NCBI GenBank assembly: GCA_041398025.1
Contig: JAWKVM010000014.1
Location: 186,001-250,000 of the forward strand
Length of the DNA: 64,000 nt
Direction of reading: 5' to 3'
Source of the DNA: JANQPX01 sp041398025
Lineage (GTDB): Bacteria; Pseudomonadota; Alphaproteobacteria; Geminicoccales; Geminicoccaceae
Shown: positions 44,333 to 52,841 of the stretch, piece by piece
Numbering within the stretch: the first letter of the stretch is position 1
Layout of the letters: each line of letters opens with the position of its first letter
Program-made: the position numbers and the translations under genes
The notes under the pieces: generated by a model
Databases searched by the model: none
What the model saw: only the letters and a program-made list of their open reading frames with translations
Told to the model about the DNA's origin: nothing

Positions 44333-44785
44333 CTAACCTGTTTCCCGCCTTTGAAACAGGACATTGGCAATAAAAGTCAAGACTTCGCCTTGCGAGCCGT
44401 CGGCGACGATGCAACGAAGCTTGGCGATACCGCGATCGGGCTTGGAACGGCTCGGCCGCGTTTCCAGCACCTCGACTCGCGCGTGAAGCCGGTCGCCTGG
44501 CCGTACCGGCTTCAACCAGCGAAAGTCTTCGAGCCCAGGCGAACCCATGGCCGCCGACCGGATGAGAAGGCCGTCGACGAGCAGGCGGTTGAAAATAGCA
44601 GCGGTCTGCCATCCGCTCGCGATCACCCCGCCATAGATCGTGGTTGTCGCCGCTTCGGGATCAACATGAAAAGGCTGGGGATCGTAGTCCCTGGCAAAAG
44701 CGATGATTTCGTCCTCGGAAAGCGACCGGCTTCCAAGCTCGTAGACCTGTCCGGCTTCGAGGTCGTCGAGATAGATCGTGCTCAT
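44333..44785 (-). CDS. MaoC-family (hot-dog) hydratase
   Basis: 150 aa R-specific enoyl-CoA hydratase-like protein. The hydratase motif is seen as FARDYDPQPFHVDPEAA with the Asp and His of the active site, then GGVIASGWQTAA. Relatives hydrate short-chain enoyl-CoA or related acids. ATG 44785 has AAGGGAG about 11 nt upstream. The frame is open to 44932 but without family resemblance. Confidence 0.9.
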   Translation of the reverse strand: MSTIYLDDLEAGQVYELGSRSLSEDEIIAFARDYDPQPFHVDPEAATTTIYGGVIASGWQTAAIFNRLLVDGLLIRSAAMGSPGLEDFRWLKPVRPGDRLHARVEVLETRPSRSKPDRGIAKLRCIVADGSQGEVLTFIANVLFQRRETG

Positions 44786-45103
44786 GAGCAGATCAGTCTC
44801 CCTTGGTTGAGGACAACCCGGACGAACTCCTGCAGCGCCGGCCAGACTGTTCTGAACGTGATCGTCTCGCGCCCTGTCTCCGGTGACACCGCGATCCTGC
44901 AGAATGTCGGCCATCAACGCGGCGGAGAACATGCCCTTTGATGGTAACTCATGCGCGCAATGGCTTGAAAACTCAAGGGCCGAGCGGCGTGATCACGCCG
45001 ACTGGCGGCGTTGTTCACCGATCTTGCTGCGCGCGCGGCGATTTTTCGGCAGACTGTGACGTGCAGTGAGGAGCGGGCGAGCCGGTCAGGAGAGGTGAGC
45101 GAC
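44786..45103. other. Divergent intergenic region between MaoC and HAD genes
   Basis: 318 bp. The two genes point away from each other, so both promoters should be here. A symmetrical GGCGTGATCACGCC sequence lies near 44987-45000 and could be an operator. No gene seen. Confidence 0.35.
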
Positions 45104-45817
45104 ATGGCGGATCTGGGTATCAAGGCTCTCGTATTCGATGTCTTCGGCACCGTGGTCGACTGGCGAAACAGCATCGCCAAAGAGGTGGAGACACGGCTCG
45201 GGGAGGCGGGGCACGGCGTCGACGGCCAGGCTTTCGCGCTCGCCTGGCGCGCGCGCTATCAGCCGTCGATGGAGGAGGTCCGTGCCGGGCGCCGGCCTTT
45301 CGTCAGGCTCGACGTGCTGCATCGGGAGAACCTGCTGAACGTGCTCGATAACTTCGCGATCCATGGACTGTCGGAAAGCGCCATCGACGGCCTCAACCGA
45401 GCCTGGCATCGCCTGACCCCCTGGCCCGACGTGATCGCCGGCCTGACCCGGCTGAAACAGCGCTACATCATCGCGCCGCTGTCCAACGGCAATGTCGCGC
45501 TCATGGTGAACATGGCGAAGCATGCCGGTCTTCCCTGGGACGTCATTCTCGGCGCCGAGATCGCCGGGGCCTACAAGCCCGACCCCGAAGCCTACAAACG
45601 GGCTGTGACGTTGCTCGATCTCGACCCGGGCCAATGTCTCATGGTGGCCGCCCATAACGGCGATCTGGTCGCTGCCGCCGCCACCGGCATGAAGACGGCG
45701 TTCATCGCGAGGCCTGACGAATATGGTCCAGGACAGACGGCGGATCTCGTCGCCGAGCACGATTTCGACGTCATTGCCGACGGTTTCGAAGACCTCGCCG
45801 ATAAGCTCGACCCCTGA
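45104..45817 (+). CDS. Haloacid dehalogenase, type II
   Basis: HAD hydrolase of 237 aa with the L-2-haloacid dehalogenase pattern: VFDVFGTVVDWR has the nucleophile Asp, PLSNGNVALM the Ser/Asn of motif II, and KPDPEAYKRAV the Lys, then VAAHNGDLVAA. The absence of a second Asp after the first (VFDVFGT rather than FDxDGT) fits dehalogenases. Natural substrate unknown. AGGAGAGG precedes ATG 45104. Confidence 0.9.
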   Translation: MADLGIKALVFDVFGTVVDWRNSIAKEVETRLGEAGHGVDGQAFALAWRARYQPSMEEVRAGRRPFVRLDVLHRENLLNVLDNFAIHGLSESAIDGLNRAWHRLTPWPDVIAGLTRLKQRYIIAPLSNGNVALMVNMAKHAGLPWDVILGAEIAGAYKPDPEAYKRAVTLLDLDPGQCLMVAAHNGDLVAAAATGMKTAFIARPDEYGPGQTADLVAEHDFDVIADGFEDLADKLDP

Positions 45818-46292
45818 GCAGGCTGACGCGTCGATGGCGCGCGTTCCGATACCGATTGCACGACGCTTTGCTCGACGGGACGGCATGCCGCTACCGTCTG
45901 GCAAGGTGTCTTCGCAGCGTTAGGTTTTCCTTAACCCATCCCTAGCATGCTGCTTCAGGTCCATGCGATCCTGGGAGTCCGCCCGCCCGACGGAAAAGTT
46001 GGGGCGAGGCTCGGACTCCCAGGATCGCATGGACCAGCTAGACCTGTCGGATCTTAGCCATGGCGGGTTAAGCAAGGATGAACAGGGCTTCCCGCCTGCA
46101 TGCAGAAGTCGAGACGACGAGGAGATGGCAGAAGGCAAAAGCCATGGCTGGCGTCGCTGAGAGGGTGTCGAGATTGCCGGTGCGGGCCAATGATGGCTTG
46201 CACTGTCAGGCCAGCGATGCAATGGTCCTGCCGCTTTATTGTCACCGATTGGTCACCCTCGAAAACTTGCAAAGGGACGCACTAGAGCAGCT
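45818..46292. other. Intergenic region with LIR copy 6
   Basis: 475 bp between two plus-strand genes. After the LIR, 46073-46292 shows no gene that I can support; a promoter for the nucleotidyltransferase gene is expected near 46220-46270. Confidence 0.45.
45930..46072. repeat. LIR element, copy 6, most complete
   Basis: Outer ends CTTAACCC (45930-45937) and GGGTTAAG (46065-46072) are perfect inverse repeats. Inside lie the perfect arms GGTCCATGCGATCCTGGGAG and CTCCCAGGATCGCATGGACC, with a partly palindromic centre. The 143-bp span gives the best definition of the family. Confidence 0.82.
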
Positions 46293-47066
46293 ATGAAAGC
46301 TCTCATTCTGAGTGCTGGACAGGGGTCGCGGCTGCTGCCCCTCACAGCCGACACGCCGAAATGCCTTCTGCCGATCGGCCGGATGAGCCTCATCGAGTGG
46401 CAGCTGCAGTCGCTGATCGCCTGCGGCATCGACGAGGTGGTGGTGGTCACCGGCTATGCCAGCGAGAAGGTCGATCAGGCGCTTGCGCGCTGGCAGCGGC
46501 CCGGCTTCTCGATCAGGACGGTGTTCAATCCCTTCTTCAACGTCGCCGACAATTTGGCGAGCTGCTGGCTGGCGCGTCACGAGATGACGGAAGACTTCCT
46601 GATCATCAACGGCGACACGCTGTTCGAGCCCGACGTCCTGAAGACCGTGCTCGCGAGCCCGGCCGCGCCGATCACCATCACCATCGATCGCAAGGCGTGT
46701 TACGACAGCGACGACATGAAGGTGCAGGTCGAGGGCGATCGGCTGCTCGCGGTGGGCAAGACCCTGTCCGCCGACATCACCAACGGCGAGTCGATCGGCA
46801 TGCTGCTGTTTCGCGAGAAAGGCGCGGCGCTGTTTTCGGACATTCTCGACCAGTATATGCACACGCCCGAAGGGCTGAAGACCTGGTATCTGCGCGCGAT
46901 CGATCGCCTGGCCAAGACCGGGGCGGTCAAGGTGGCGTCGATCGAAGGCCGCGCCTGGGGCGAGGTCGATTTCATGGAGGATCTCGAGCGCGCGCGCCAT
47001 ATGGTCACGTCCTGGTCGCATCACCTTCCAGGAGCCGACGGGGTGGCGCTAGCCTCGGGCTCGTAG
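46293..47066 (+). CDS. Nucleotidyltransferase (choline-phosphate cytidylyltransferase-like)
   Basis: 257-aa NTP transferase with the sugar-nucleotide signature LILSAGQGSRLLPLTADTPKCLL, then VVVTGYASEKV, FNPFFNVADNLASCWLARHE and the metal-binding FLIINGDTLFE. The NPFFxxxxNLxS stretch is seen in LicC-like phosphocholine cytidylyltransferases (remembered), so a phosphocholine or inositol-type substrate is suggested. GAGCAG precedes ATG 46293. Its end overlaps the end of the opposite-strand gene by 18 bp. Confidence 0.85.
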   Translation: MKALILSAGQGSRLLPLTADTPKCLLPIGRMSLIEWQLQSLIACGIDEVVVVTGYASEKVDQALARWQRPGFSIRTVFNPFFNVADNLASCWLARHEMTEDFLIINGDTLFEPDVLKTVLASPAAPITITIDRKACYDSDDMKVQVEGDRLLAVGKTLSADITNGESIGMLLFREKGAALFSDILDQYMHTPEGLKTWYLRAIDRLAKTGAVKVASIEGRAWGEVDFMEDLERARHMVTSWSHHLPGADGVALASGS

Positions 47067-47849
47067 GATCGCCTCGGCGAGATCGAGATCGCCCGGCTTG
47101 TCGACGTCGATCGCCGCCTCGGCGAACGGCATGGCCACCATGCCGATCTCGGCGCCGACCCGCATCGACAGATGGCGAAGGGCGCTCTCGAGGCTGAGCT
47201 GACCCAGAGCGAAGCGCAGCAAAGGCAGCACGCCGACGGCGGCCACCAGGCGCCACGGACGTTTCCGATGGCGCTCCATCTCCCGCCAGAATGTGACCAC
47301 CTTTCGGGCGGTTGGCGTGTTCAGCAGGAACAGATTGCAGCCGCTGTAGCCTTTGGCCTTGAAGCGGTAGAAGGTGCGGATCGCGTCCGGATAGCGTGCG
47401 CGGATCACGTCGGCCTCGGCGAGACCGATTACCAGATCGGCCTCCGCGGGCGCCCTGGCGCAGAAGTGCTCGACCATGGGCACGGTCAAAAGCGGGTGAT
47501 CGGCCGTGGTCACCAGGAGCGGGAAGGCAGCGCCTTCAGGCATGGCCTCCAGGGCTTGGGCAACGCTTTCGCTCGGTGTGCGCCGAGGGGCGGCGAGGGT
47601 GATCCGGCCGTCATTGATCTCCCTGGTGAGCGCAGCACCGAAACCGTAGTCGGCCAGAGCTGCGTCCGCGCAGAGCGTGACATGCCCGATGCCGGGGACC
47701 GCGAACAGCGTGCTCACCACCCGCTCCAGCATGGGCGTGCCGGCTACCGGCACCAGCGCCTTGTGGGGCAGGCCTTTGGCCCTGGCCACCGGATCGGTCG
47801 GCCCGCGCGAGCCGGCGAGCACCAGAGCGTGGCGGGGGTGGGTGCTCAA
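47049..47849 (-). CDS. MobA-like NTP transferase domain protein
   Basis: 266 aa with a GT-A nucleotidyltransferase fold: HALVLAGSRGPTDPVARAKGLPHKAL, VAGTPMLERVVSTL, then LLVTTADHPLLTVPMVEHF with the metal Asp. The VLAGSRG opening and KALVPVAGTPML are as in MobA/IspD-like enzymes with unclear substrate. The likely start is TTG 47849, overlapping the previous gene stop as TTGA, so it is coupled to the GNAT-like gene. The longer frame to 48587 only shadows that gene. Confidence 0.8.
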   Translation of the reverse strand: MSTHPRHALVLAGSRGPTDPVARAKGLPHKALVPVAGTPMLERVVSTLFAVPGIGHVTLCADAALADYGFGAALTREINDGRITLAAPRRTPSESVAQALEAMPEGAAFPLLVTTADHPLLTVPMVEHFCARAPAEADLVIGLAEADVIRARYPDAIRTFYRFKAKGYSGCNLFLLNTPTARKVVTFWREMERHRKRPWRLVAAVGVLPLLRFALGQLSLESALRHLSMRVGAEIGMVAMPFAEAAIDVDKPGDLDLAEAILRARG

Positions 47850-49015
47850 GCCAGCGGCTTTTCGAACAGCCGATAGGTGCGATAGGCCTCGGCGCCGAGC
47901 CCTTCGAGCACCCGGCGCATGGGCATATTGTCGTCTAGGATCCAGGACATCTCGACGCGCGCGAACCCTTCGGCGACAAGGCCTCGATGCAGCGACTTCA
48001 GGAGAAGCGGCAGCAGGGCGGAGCCGATCATCGAGCCTTGATAGCGTTGGCGGATGCCCATCAGCGGCACCCGGCAGCTTTCGAAGCGGTGCATCTTCAG
48101 ACGCCAGAGCAGCTTCGCCCAGCCGAACGGCAGCAGTCTGCCATCGAGATCGCCGATGATTTCGTAGAGATTCGGCAGGCAGATGATCATCGCCGCGGGC
48201 TCGCCGTCGACCTCGGCGATGAAGTTGAGGGAGGGGCGCACCAGCGGGCGCATGCCCTTGGCGATCTGGTTCATCTCGGCGTCGGTGAACGGGATGAAGC
48301 CCCAATTGTTCGCCCAGGCGTCGTTGAAGATGTCGAGCACCACGCCGAGTTCCTGCTTGTAGCGGCGCATCGCCACCGGCCGCACGGTGATCCGCGCCTC
48401 CTTGCTCAGACGTTCGAGCATGCGTTCGCCCCGGATCTCGATCGTCTCGTCGACATCGAGCGTATAGGCGAGGAGGTCCTTCGCCGGCCGATAGCCGCTC
48501 GCCTCGACGCGCGCGGCCGCATAGTCCGGCGCATACGGCATCAGCATCATGGCAGGATGATCGAAGCCGTCGACCAGAAGGCCGCATTCTTCGTTGATCG
48601 AGAGATTGAAGGGGCCGCGCGCCCGTTTCATGCCGCGTTCGGCAAGCCAGGCCTCGGCCGTCTTCAGCAGCCGGTCGACGACGGCCTGATCGTCCTCGGT
48701 GTCCAGCAGGCCGAAATGACCGGCATCATCCTTGTGGCGCTCCAGATGGAGGCGGTCGACCTGGGCGCTGATCCTGCCGACGGGGCGATCGCCTCGAAAG
48801 GCCAGCCAGTATTGGGCATCCGCATGCTGGAAGTAGGCGTTCTTGGTGGCGTTCAGGGTCTCGTCGCGCTCGACATTGAGCGGCGGGAGATAGCCTGTGC
48901 GATTCCGATAGAGCCGGTTCGGCAGATCGATGAAGGTCTTCAGGCCCGATCCATCCGTCACCGGCCGGATGTCGAGGGCGCCGTTCGCCGAAGCATGGGT
49001 CATCGGAGTCCGCAT
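47846..49015 (-). CDS. GNAT-fold protein of unknown role, 389 aa
   Basis: Large GNAT-like protein: NRLYRNRTGYLPPLNVERDE, YWLAFRGDRPVGRISAQVDR and RGPFNLSINEECGLLVDGFD are conserved in a bacterial family often called GNAT acetyltransferase-like. The C-terminal half has MGIRQRYQGSMIGSALLPLLL and VEMSWILDDNMPMRRVLEGL. No substrate known. Coupled with the downstream NTP transferase, and opposite to the LicC-like gene; the three may act in one lipid or headgroup pathway (inference). Confidence 0.8.
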   Translation of the reverse strand: MRTPMTHASANGALDIRPVTDGSGLKTFIDLPNRLYRNRTGYLPPLNVERDETLNATKNAYFQHADAQYWLAFRGDRPVGRISAQVDRLHLERHKDDAGHFGLLDTEDDQAVVDRLLKTAEAWLAERGMKRARGPFNLSINEECGLLVDGFDHPAMMLMPYAPDYAAARVEASGYRPAKDLLAYTLDVDETIEIRGERMLERLSKEARITVRPVAMRRYKQELGVVLDIFNDAWANNWGFIPFTDAEMNQIAKGMRPLVRPSLNFIAEVDGEPAAMIICLPNLYEIIGDLDGRLLPFGWAKLLWRLKMHRFESCRVPLMGIRQRYQGSMIGSALLPLLLKSLHRGLVAEGFARVEMSWILDDNMPMRRVLEGLGAEAYRTYRLFEKPLA

Positions 49016-49169
49016 TTCGTTTTTGCAAGACCTTAGGATCGACGCGTCCGAGCTTCACGCCGACCCGGCGGGCGCGCGCAATCTAGAAGGTGACGGGGAA
49101 GCCGGCAAGGTCGGCGCGACCGCCCGCCAGACGCCCCATTGTCTTCGGCAAGTCAATCTCAAGGGACGT

Positions 49170-49239
49170 GCGAAAACCTGGCCGCATACCGTCACGCCCG
49201 GCGATGACCGTCCGAGTCAGCGCGGTGATCGCATCACCA
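49170..49239 (-). repeat. 70-nt post-stop element (PSE), copy after the transglutaminase gene
   Basis: It begins at the base after the TGA at 49240-49242. Stem-loop GGTGAT-GCG-ATCACC, then TGACTCGGACGG, TCGCCGGGC and GGTATGCGGCCAGGTTTTCG. Same length and layout as the other three copies. Confidence 0.75.
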
Positions 49240-50697
49240 TCACCGGTAGGTAATGTCGACGACGTCGAAGGCGAGGCTTGGGACGAGGTTGTTGCGGGTC
49301 TGGACGTGCGACCGGTTGAGGTCGGTTTCCTTCCAGGTGGGATCGAGGCCGATCCAGTGCCCGTCGATCAGAACCTCGACCCAGGCATGGCCGCCGAGCG
49401 AAGGCGCGCTGTCGTCGCCGCCATAGACGAAGCCCGATATTTCTCGCGCGGGCAGGCCGGCGGCACGGGCCAGGGTCACGAAGAGCTGGCTGTGCTCGGT
49501 GCAGTCCCCGGTGCGGTTGTCGAGCACGTCGAAGACCGACGTGGTGTGATAGGCATAGGGGCTTTCGGGGACGTTTTGGATATAGGCGGCGACATAGTCG
49601 AGAATGGCTTTGGCGAGGCTACGTGCGTCGGTGTTGGCGCCCAGGGACGCTTCGATCTCATCGGCGATCGCCCGGACTCGCGGATGATCGGCGGGGTGGC
49701 TCGACGTCGAGCGCAGATAGTCGACGTCCTGGCCATCGCCCGGCGGGGCGGGATAGTCGCCGAGATGGACCAGCGCGGTCCTGTCGTCGAGATAGTCGAC
49801 GCGCTGCCCGAAGCCGTCGCGCAGGACCTCGTCGATGGTCACCGCCGGATCGTCGATGATGGCTTTGAGCGTCAGGGTCTCGATCTCTGAAAGCCTGGTC
49901 AGGGGACGGTTCAGCGGTTTCTCGAACTCGGCGAAGAGATCGACACCCTGGTTGGGCTCGTGTGCGATCGCTTCCGACTCGGCGCGAAACTCGATCGGGC
50001 CGAGATAGAGATTGATCGCTTCGCCGTTTTGAAACCGGCTTCTCGCCGTGTAGGAGAAGGCATCGCTCGACGAGCTTGTCCGCAGGTCCTGGAAAAGGTG
50101 ATCGACGCCCAGGAGTTTTCGCGTGCTGACCTCGTCCAGGCGATGGTTCGCTTTGGTCAGGACCTGATGTTCGACATCGAAGTCGACGGTGTCGATGCTG
50201 GCGCCGATGTTGGGGCGGCTTTCCAGAAAGGCGTGGATGGCGACGTCCTCCTCGTCGCAGAGGTCGCGATCGAGTCCTCGCCAGACGCGGGTGAGGCCGT
50301 CTTCCTCGAGGCGCAGATCACCGTCGACCTGACGATAGGCAATGGTTCGGTCAGGCGTTCGATAGACGCCGTCCAGCAGCCGATGCGGCGGATGCGCCTG
50401 GAAACGCCGCACCTGCTCGATGGTCTCCTCGGCCTGCTCCAGCTTGAAGGTCATGGCAAAGCGCTGGGCGATCACCTGCCGATCGGGCGCACCGCTCTCC
50501 AGAGGCTCGAACGCCATGTCGGTCATGGCATGGCCGATCTTGCGGTCCTCGAAATAGAGGCCGTACCAGCGTTTTCCCGCGATCAACGGATGGTCGTTCC
50601 CGACCACACAGGACGGATCCGCCGCGTGCGCCGGAAGAACGCCCAAAACGCAGCCGATCAGGGCGATCATGAGGGACAAAAGCTTCATAGCGTGCAT
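49240..50697 (-). CDS. Exported transglutaminase-like domain protein
   Basis: 485 aa with a signal peptide (LLSLMIALIGCVLGVLPAHA). A long N-terminal part of beta character (residues 25-330) precedes a transglutaminase-like core with the Cys-His-Asp triad: TGDCTEHSQLFVTLARAAGLPAR, GGHAWVEVLIDGHW, and GLDPTW. The bacterial relatives act as proteases or isopeptide-modifying enzymes in the periplasm; the target is unknown. A post-stop element follows its TGA. Confidence 0.87.
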   Translation of the reverse strand: MHAMKLLSLMIALIGCVLGVLPAHAADPSCVVGNDHPLIAGKRWYGLYFEDRKIGHAMTDMAFEPLESGAPDRQVIAQRFAMTFKLEQAEETIEQVRRFQAHPPHRLLDGVYRTPDRTIAYRQVDGDLRLEEDGLTRVWRGLDRDLCDEEDVAIHAFLESRPNIGASIDTVDFDVEHQVLTKANHRLDEVSTRKLLGVDHLFQDLRTSSSSDAFSYTARSRFQNGEAINLYLGPIEFRAESEAIAHEPNQGVDLFAEFEKPLNRPLTRLSEIETLTLKAIIDDPAVTIDEVLRDGFGQRVDYLDDRTALVHLGDYPAPPGDGQDVDYLRSTSSHPADHPRVRAIADEIEASLGANTDARSLAKAILDYVAAYIQNVPESPYAYHTTSVFDVLDNRTGDCTEHSQLFVTLARAAGLPAREISGFVYGGDDSAPSLGGHAWVEVLIDGHWIGLDPTWKETDLNRSHVQTRNNLVPSLAFDVVDITYR

Positions 50698-50751
50698 GAT
50701 GCCAGGACATGGTTAAATTTCGATGAAGCGGAGCGCGCATCATAGCCCTGA

Positions 50752-51255
50752 TCAGGCGTCCGCTGTCACCTTTTCGACCAGGTCGTCGACGATCTCATCA
50801 GGCGCGCGCGCGGCATCGACGGTGATGGCGTCGTCGGGCGGCTCCAGCGTCGCGAGCTGGCTGTCGAGCAGGGAGGCCGGCATGTAGTGGCCTTTGCGCG
50901 CGTTCAGACGTCGACGGATGAGATCGCGATCGGCTTGGAGGTGGACGAACGTGACGCGGTCCGCATGCGCACTTGGCCGCAGGCGTTCGCGATAGCTCGC
51001 CTTGAGGGCGGAGCAGGTCAGGACGACAGGCTGGTGCGCCTCGATCCAGCCCTCGATCTCGGCGCGCAGCCGGTCGAGCCAGGGCCAGCGGTCCGCGTCG
51101 GTGAGCGGCTGGCCGCTTCGCATCTTCTCGACATTGTCCGCGGGATGATAGCTGTCGCCCTCGGCGAAGCGGGCGCCGATGCGGGTGGCGAGAGCCTGGC
51201 CGATCGTGGTCTTGCCGACCCCGCTCACCCCCATGACCACGATCACCCCAGGCAT
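50752..51255 (-). CDS. gntK: Gluconokinase
   Basis: Small P-loop kinase of 167 aa that makes 6-phosphogluconate. GVSGVGKTTIG is the Walker A loop; EGDSYHPADNVEKMRSGQPL, then DADRWPWLD and CSALKASYRERLR are diagnostic for GntK. ATG 51255 starts 4 nt after the gnd stop; the frame extends upstream into gnd without support. With gnd it forms a gluconate-to-pentose-phosphate operon. Confidence 0.95.
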   Translation of the reverse strand: MPGVIVVMGVSGVGKTTIGQALATRIGARFAEGDSYHPADNVEKMRSGQPLTDADRWPWLDRLRAEIEGWIEAHQPVVLTCSALKASYRERLRPSAHADRVTFVHLQADRDLIRRRLNARKGHYMPASLLDSQLATLEPPDDAITVDAARAPDEIVDDLVEKVTADA

Positions 51256-51259
51256 GGGC

Positions 51260-52675
51260 TCAAGTGGACCAGTCGGTGTGGAAAACGCCCTCCCGGTCGG
51301 TCCGCTCATAGGTGTGCGCGCCGAAATAGTCGCGCTGCGCCTGGATCAGATTGGCGGGCAGCGTCGCCGAGCGGTAGCCGTCGTAATAGGCGAGCGCCGA
51401 GCTGAAGGCGGGAAGGGCGATGCCCTGTGTGACCCCGAGCGCCACCACGGCACGCCAGGCGGGCTGCGCCTGCGCCAGGACGCCCGCGAAATGGGGATCG
51501 AGCATCAGATTGGGAAGCTCGGAATCGCGCTCATAGGCCGCGCGGATATGGCGGAGGAAGCGTGCGCGGATGATGCAGCCGCCGCGCCAGATGCTGGCGA
51601 TCTCGCCCCGGTTCAGACGCCAGCCATGACCGGCGGCCGCGGCGTCCATCACCGCGAAACCCTGGGCGTAGGCGCAGATCTTGCTCGCCAGAAGCGCCAG
51701 CTCGAGCTGGTCGACGAAGCTCGCGGCATCCCGATCGAGAGGCTCGGAGGGGCCCTTCAGCACGGTCGCGGCGGCCACGCGCTCGGCCTTCATCGAGGAG
51801 AGCGTGCGCGCTTCGACGGCCGCGGCGATGGTCGGCGCGGTGCTGCCATAGTCGAGCGCCGCCTGCACCGCCCAGCCGCCGGTGCCCTTCTGGCCAGCGC
51901 GATCCAGGATCACCTCGACCATGGGTTTCTTGGTCTCGGGATCGGTCTTGGCCAGGATGTCCGCCGTGATCTCGATCAGATAGCTGTCGAGCTCGCCCTG
52001 GTTCCAGCCGGCGAAGATCGAGCGCATCTCGGGATAGGTGAGGGCGGCCGGACCCTTCATCAGCGCGTAGGCCTCGGCGATGAGCTGCATGTCGGCATAT
52101 TCGATGCCGTTATGCATCATCTTGACGAAATGGCCCGCACCGTCGCTGCCGATATGGGCGTAGCAGGGCTCGTCGTCGACCTTGGCCGAGATCGCCTCGA
52201 AGATCGGCGCGACCCGGCCGAGCGCCTGTTCGTCGCCGCCGGCCATGATCGAGGGGCCGTGGCGCGCGCCTTCCTCGCCGCCGGAAATGCCGGTGCCGAC
52301 GAACAGAATGCCTTGCTCGCGAAGCGCCGCCTCCCGCCGGATGGTGTCGCGGTAGAGCGCATTGCCACCATCCACCAGCACGTCGCCCTTCTCGAGAAGC
52401 GGCAGAAGCTGCTCGATCTGCTGATCGACGGGCTCGCCCGCCTTGACCATCATGACGATCGCGCGCGGCTTCCTGATGGCGCCGACGAACTCGGCGAGGT
52501 CATAGGTGGGGATCAGGGGACGTCCTTCGGCCTCCGGGCTGTCCGCGAACGCCTTCGTGCGCTCGGGCGAGCGATTGAAGACGGCGATGCGATGTCCGTG
52601 ATCCGCGATGTTGAGCGCCAGGTTCTGGCCCATGACCGCGAGGCCGATCAGGCCGATATCTGCTTGTTCGTTCAT
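51260..52675 (-). CDS. gnd: 6-phosphogluconate dehydrogenase, decarboxylating
   Basis: 471-aa NADP enzyme that yields ribulose 5-phosphate. N-terminal GLAVMGQNLALNIADHG nucleotide site, FVGTGISGGEEGARHGPSIM, then the substrate site HFVKMMHNGIEYADMQLIAEAY and KKPMVEVILDRAGQKGTGGW. The C-terminal half is intact (NRGEIASIWRGGCIIRARFL, QAQRDYFGAHTYER). It is the long, E. coli-like type of Gnd. First gene of the pair with gntK. Confidence 0.97.
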   Translation of the reverse strand: MNEQADIGLIGLAVMGQNLALNIADHGHRIAVFNRSPERTKAFADSPEAEGRPLIPTYDLAEFVGAIRKPRAIVMMVKAGEPVDQQIEQLLPLLEKGDVLVDGGNALYRDTIRREAALREQGILFVGTGISGGEEGARHGPSIMAGGDEQALGRVAPIFEAISAKVDDEPCYAHIGSDGAGHFVKMMHNGIEYADMQLIAEAYALMKGPAALTYPEMRSIFAGWNQGELDSYLIEITADILAKTDPETKKPMVEVILDRAGQKGTGGWAVQAALDYGSTAPTIAAAVEARTLSSMKAERVAAATVLKGPSEPLDRDAASFVDQLELALLASKICAYAQGFAVMDAAAAGHGWRLNRGEIASIWRGGCIIRARFLRHIRAAYERDSELPNLMLDPHFAGVLAQAQPAWRAVVALGVTQGIALPAFSSALAYYDGYRSATLPANLIQAQRDYFGAHTYERTDREGVFHTDWST

Positions 52676-52841
52676 GATTCCATCTGGACGTTGGGGCGAT
52701 CAATCAGCTGTGACATAAGCCGTGCCGGCAGGCAATCCTGTGAGGCTGATCCGCCGCGAAAGGGCTGTATTCTTTTGCCTCTGCGCCGCCGTGCGCGTTT
52801 GCCCCCTGGCGCTCGACCCCGGAGCGGCGGATAGTTGTCGC

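Noticed and set aside
47850..48587. Extension of the MobA-like gene to 512 codons
   Set aside because: It shadows the GNAT-like gene in another frame; homology begins at the TTG 47849.
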